64,000 bases of DNA from Haloplanus vescus (GTDB lineage Archaea; Halobacteriota; Halobacteria; Halobacteriales; Haloferacaceae), in the NCBI RefSeq assembly GCF_900107665.1, contig NZ_FNQT01000001.1:722398-786397 (forward strand), given 5' to 3'. Of the stretch, positions 61,972 to 64,000 are shown one piece after another. The notes under the pieces are model-generated. The model made no database searches, was not told the DNA's origin, and saw only the letters and a list, made by a program, of their open reading frames with translations. Position 1 is the first letter of the stretch; the number at the start of each line of letters is the position of its first letter. Position numbers and translations under genes: made by a program.

Positions 61972-63894
61972 CTACTTGAACCGGAAGGTCTCGAGGTTCT
62001 TCGGCGCGAACGTCCGCATGTTGTAGTCGTGATAGAGCGCCGAGGAGAGGTCCTGCACGGAGCGTTCGTCGCCGTGGACACAGAGCACCTTCTCCGGGCG
62101 TGGGTTCATCGTCTTGACGAAGTTTTCGAGGCCCTGTCGGTCGGCGTGGCCGGAGAAGCCGTCGACCGTTTCGACGCCCATGTTGAGCGAGAGGGTGTTG
62201 CCGCGGCCGCCACGGCCGCCGCGCTCGTTCATCGGAATCTCGTCCCAGCCGTTCTGAATCCGGCGGCCGAGCGTCCCCTGTGCCTGATAGCCGACGAAGA
62301 CGAGGTTCGAGTCCGGGTCGGGACCGATGTGGCGAAGCCAGGACATGATGGGCCCGCCGGTGACCATCCCCGACGTAGAGAGGATGATCGCCTGATCGCC
62401 GTCGGCGACTTCTTGCCGTTCGTCCTCGCCCGCGTCGATGTGGTTGAACTCCTCGGCGAGGAAGGGGTTCTCGTCCTCGTGGAAGATGCGGTCCCGAAGG
62501 TCGTCACGCAGGTACTCGGGGTAGGTGGAGTGGATGGCCGTCGCCTCCCAAATCATCCCGTCGAGGTGGACGGGCATCTTCGGAATCTTCCCGCTCCGCA
62601 TCGCCTCCTCGAGGACGAGCATAATCTCCTGTGACCGCCCGACTGCGAACGCGGGAATAACGACTTTCCCCCCCTGCTCGTACGTCTCGTTGATGATTTC
62701 GAGCAGGTTACGTTCGGAGTCCGCTTGGTCGGTCTGGTAGTCGTTGCGCCCGCCGTAGGTGGATTCGAGGACGAGTGTCTCGACGCGAGGGAAGTCGTTG
62801 ACGGCGCCGTTGAACAGACGCGTGTCCTCGTAGTGGATGTCGCCCGAAAACGCGACGTTGTAGAGGCCGTCGCCGATGTGGAAGTGAGAGACGGCAGAAC
62901 CGAGGATGTGACCCGCGTTGTGGAACGTGAGTTTCACGTCGGGCGCGATGTCGGTCACGTCGCCGTACTCCAGCGGGATACAGTGTTTGATCGCCTCGCG
63001 GACCATCTCGCTGTCGTAGGGCGGGGTACGACCCTCCTTCGCGGCCACGTCGAGGTAGTCCAGCGTGAGCAGACCCATCAGGTCGCGCGTCGGTTCGGTA
63101 CAGTAGATGGGGCCGTCGTAGCCGTACTTGAACAGGAGCGGAATGAGCGCGGAGTGGTCGAGGTGGGCGTGGGTCAGGACGACGGCGTCGATGGAGTTGA
63201 GCGGTGCCGCTTCGGGCACTTGGAGGTAGGGCACCTCGCCCTCGGCGCCGGGCTTGTCGCCGCAGTCGACGAGAACGCGCGTCTCCGCCGTCGAGATGAT
63301 GAAGCTCGCGCGCCCGACTTCGCGACAGCAACCGAGCGTGGTGATGCGAACCCACTGGTCGTCGGACATCTCCTCGCGGTGAATCTGGCGCCCCACGCGT
63401 TCGAGGATGTCGCGTCGCTCCTCGCGTTCCTGCTTGAGGAAGTTGCGGACGTTCGAGACGGTGGAGGATTCGATGGGCGGCGTGCGGACGACTTCGGGCG
63501 TCCAGCCGATGGCCTGCGTAATCTCGCGGAGGGTCGACCCGTGCCGGCCGATGACCATCCCCGGCTTTTCGGCTTCGATGACGACTTCGCCGGTGTCGGC
63601 GTGGAAGTCGAGGTCGGTGACCCCGGCGTCGTCGGGGATGACGTCTCGGAGTTGCTCGCGGGCCGCGTCCACGTCCATCAACACGTCGGGGTCGGGACGG
63701 ACCGTGATGCGCTTGCGGAGTTTGCTCGCGAGTTTCCGAATCAGGTCGCCGTCGCTGGCGAAGTCCTTCGGGTCGCGCGTGTACACGACCAGTTCCGGGC
63801 CCTCGTATTTGACATCAGAGACGGAGATGCCCGGCGGTAGTTCGTCCTCAATCGTTGCTTTCAGGTCCTCGAGTTGCTTGTCTACGGAGCTCAT
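61972..63894 (-). CDS. fttA: aCPSF1 (FttA), KH-domain beta-CASP ribonuclease and termination factor
   Basis: A 640-residue archaeal homologue of CPSF73 that cleaves nascent RNA at U-rich sites and ends transcription. Two KH domains fill about 1-145, the second with the GxxG loop GMVIGRHGSTL. The metallo-beta-lactamase domain starts RITTLGCCREVGRASFI. The zinc motif is THAHLDHSALIPL (HAHLDH at 242-247). Further ligands are in NAGHILGSAVSHFH, FSGDIHYE, GFSGHADRQG and LCVHGDERS, and the beta-CASP cap lies in between. An Arg/Gly-rich loop (NERGGRGGRGN) within the catalytic half is unusual. The protein should dimerise through its C-terminus and contact RNA polymerase through the KH part. Confidence 0.95.
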   Translation of the reverse strand: MSSVDKQLEDLKATIEDELPPGISVSDVKYEGPELVVYTRDPKDFASDGDLIRKLASKLRKRITVRPDPDVLMDVDAAREQLRDVIPDDAGVTDLDFHADTGEVVIEAEKPGMVIGRHGSTLREITQAIGWTPEVVRTPPIESSTVSNVRNFLKQEREERRDILERVGRQIHREEMSDDQWVRITTLGCCREVGRASFIISTAETRVLVDCGDKPGAEGEVPYLQVPEAAPLNSIDAVVLTHAHLDHSALIPLLFKYGYDGPIYCTEPTRDLMGLLTLDYLDVAAKEGRTPPYDSEMVREAIKHCIPLEYGDVTDIAPDVKLTFHNAGHILGSAVSHFHIGDGLYNVAFSGDIHYEDTRLFNGAVNDFPRVETLVLESTYGGRNDYQTDQADSERNLLEIINETYEQGGKVVIPAFAVGRSQEIMLVLEEAMRSGKIPKMPVHLDGMIWEATAIHSTYPEYLRDDLRDRIFHEDENPFLAEEFNHIDAGEDERQEVADGDQAIILSTSGMVTGGPIMSWLRHIGPDPDSNLVFVGYQAQGTLGRRIQNGWDEIPMNERGGRGGRGNTLSLNMGVETVDGFSGHADRQGLENFVKTMNPRPEKVLCVHGDERSVQDLSSALYHDYNMRTFAPKNLETFRFK

Positions 63895-64000
63895 GGGTGC
63901 CGGTGGTAAGCCCTCCCGAGGGTCGTTCGTGGCCGATGGTCAGTCGTGACCGGCGACGAGTGTCGACGGTCGTTCGTCACTGTCGTACCGTGTGTAGGCA
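63895..64000 (-). promoter_or_regulatory. upstream region of aCPSF1
   Basis: The last 106 bases hold no gene I can support. On the minus strand GAGGGCTTACC lies only about 18 bases before the ATG, a little close for a TATA box. GGTCGTTCGT and CGTCGACACTCG-type short repeats occur, but no clear palindrome. The real promoter may lie beyond the window. Confidence 0.35.

Overview
The window is chromosomal DNA from a halophilic archaeon (class Halobacteria). The proteins are strongly acidic. Coding GC is very high. Many start codons lie 25-30 bases after a TATA-like element, as in leaderless transcripts. The gene set is archaeal or haloarchaeal: archaeal-type GluRS, aIF-1A, aMBF1, DRG GTPase, aCPSF1, archaeal RNase J, geranylgeranyl diphosphate synthase, two geranylgeranyl reductases, KorAB ferredoxin oxidoreductase, a PGF-CTERM surface protein and several families seen only in haloarchaea. 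No rRNA, tRNA, CRISPR array, intact insertion sequence or prophage was seen. This is core-genome DNA, densely packed.

Layout. 1-6.5 kb: 3' part of gltX, an amino acid permease-UspA pair, a FAH hydrolase, a 2-hydroxyacid dehydrogenase and a geranylgeranyl reductase. 6.5-7.1 kb: a non-coding stretch that looks like a structured RNA of about 210 bases. 7-17 kb: a translationally coupled pair (PQQ-propeller and unknown protein), a VOC dioxygenase, a cytochrome P450, an unknown membrane protein, an MFS carrier, a double-RCK potassium channel and a zinc alcohol dehydrogenase. 17-26.5 kb: aIF-1A, gamma-glutamyltransferase, a MOT1-type anion carrier, an AT-rich gap, hisD, a HesB/IscA protein, a chemotaxis transducer, a small MscS channel and a YdjM-type membrane protein. 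26.5-36.6 kb: GGPP synthase with RNase J, a HAD phosphatase, cysE, a PGF-CTERM surface protein, AlaX, aMBF1, a quinone-reductase-like enzyme, a double-VOC glyoxalase and DRG. 36.7-40.1 kb: a partial terminal-oxidase cluster (coxA and small membrane proteins, no coxB). 40-46.2 kb: a full branched-chain amino acid ABC importer (livKHMGF) with a thioredoxin-like tail gene. 46.3-56.5 kb: a haloacid dehalogenase, a GNAT enzyme, a sodium/solute symporter with a 39-residue membrane partner facing acetyl-CoA synthetase, then korAB, a second geranylgeranyl reductase and an aldo/keto reductase. 56.5-64 kb: DUF373, SppA, a long coiled-coil protein, a small Zn-binding protein, DUF371, endonuclease III, a small membrane protein and aCPSF1.

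How the genes work together. Three themes recur. (1) RNA fate: RNase J (5'-3' decay) and aCPSF1 (3' cleavage and termination) are both present, with aIF-1A and aMBF1. (2) Ether-lipid synthesis: GGPP synthase and two geranylgeranyl reductases, one directly after the ferredoxin-reducing KorAB. (3) Thiol and aldehyde chemistry: serine acetyltransferase, gamma-glutamyltransferase, a double-VOC glyoxalase and a thioredoxin-fold protein, which fits an organism using gamma-glutamylcysteine.

The most notable unexplained signals are the structured RNA at about 6.58-6.79 kb, a short Cys-rich upstream ORF plus hairpin in the cysE leader, paired TGTGGC/GCCACA palindromes in the RNase J leader, a 17-bp palindrome at 59.93 kb, and repeated sharing of CTAG by the stop codons of convergent genes.
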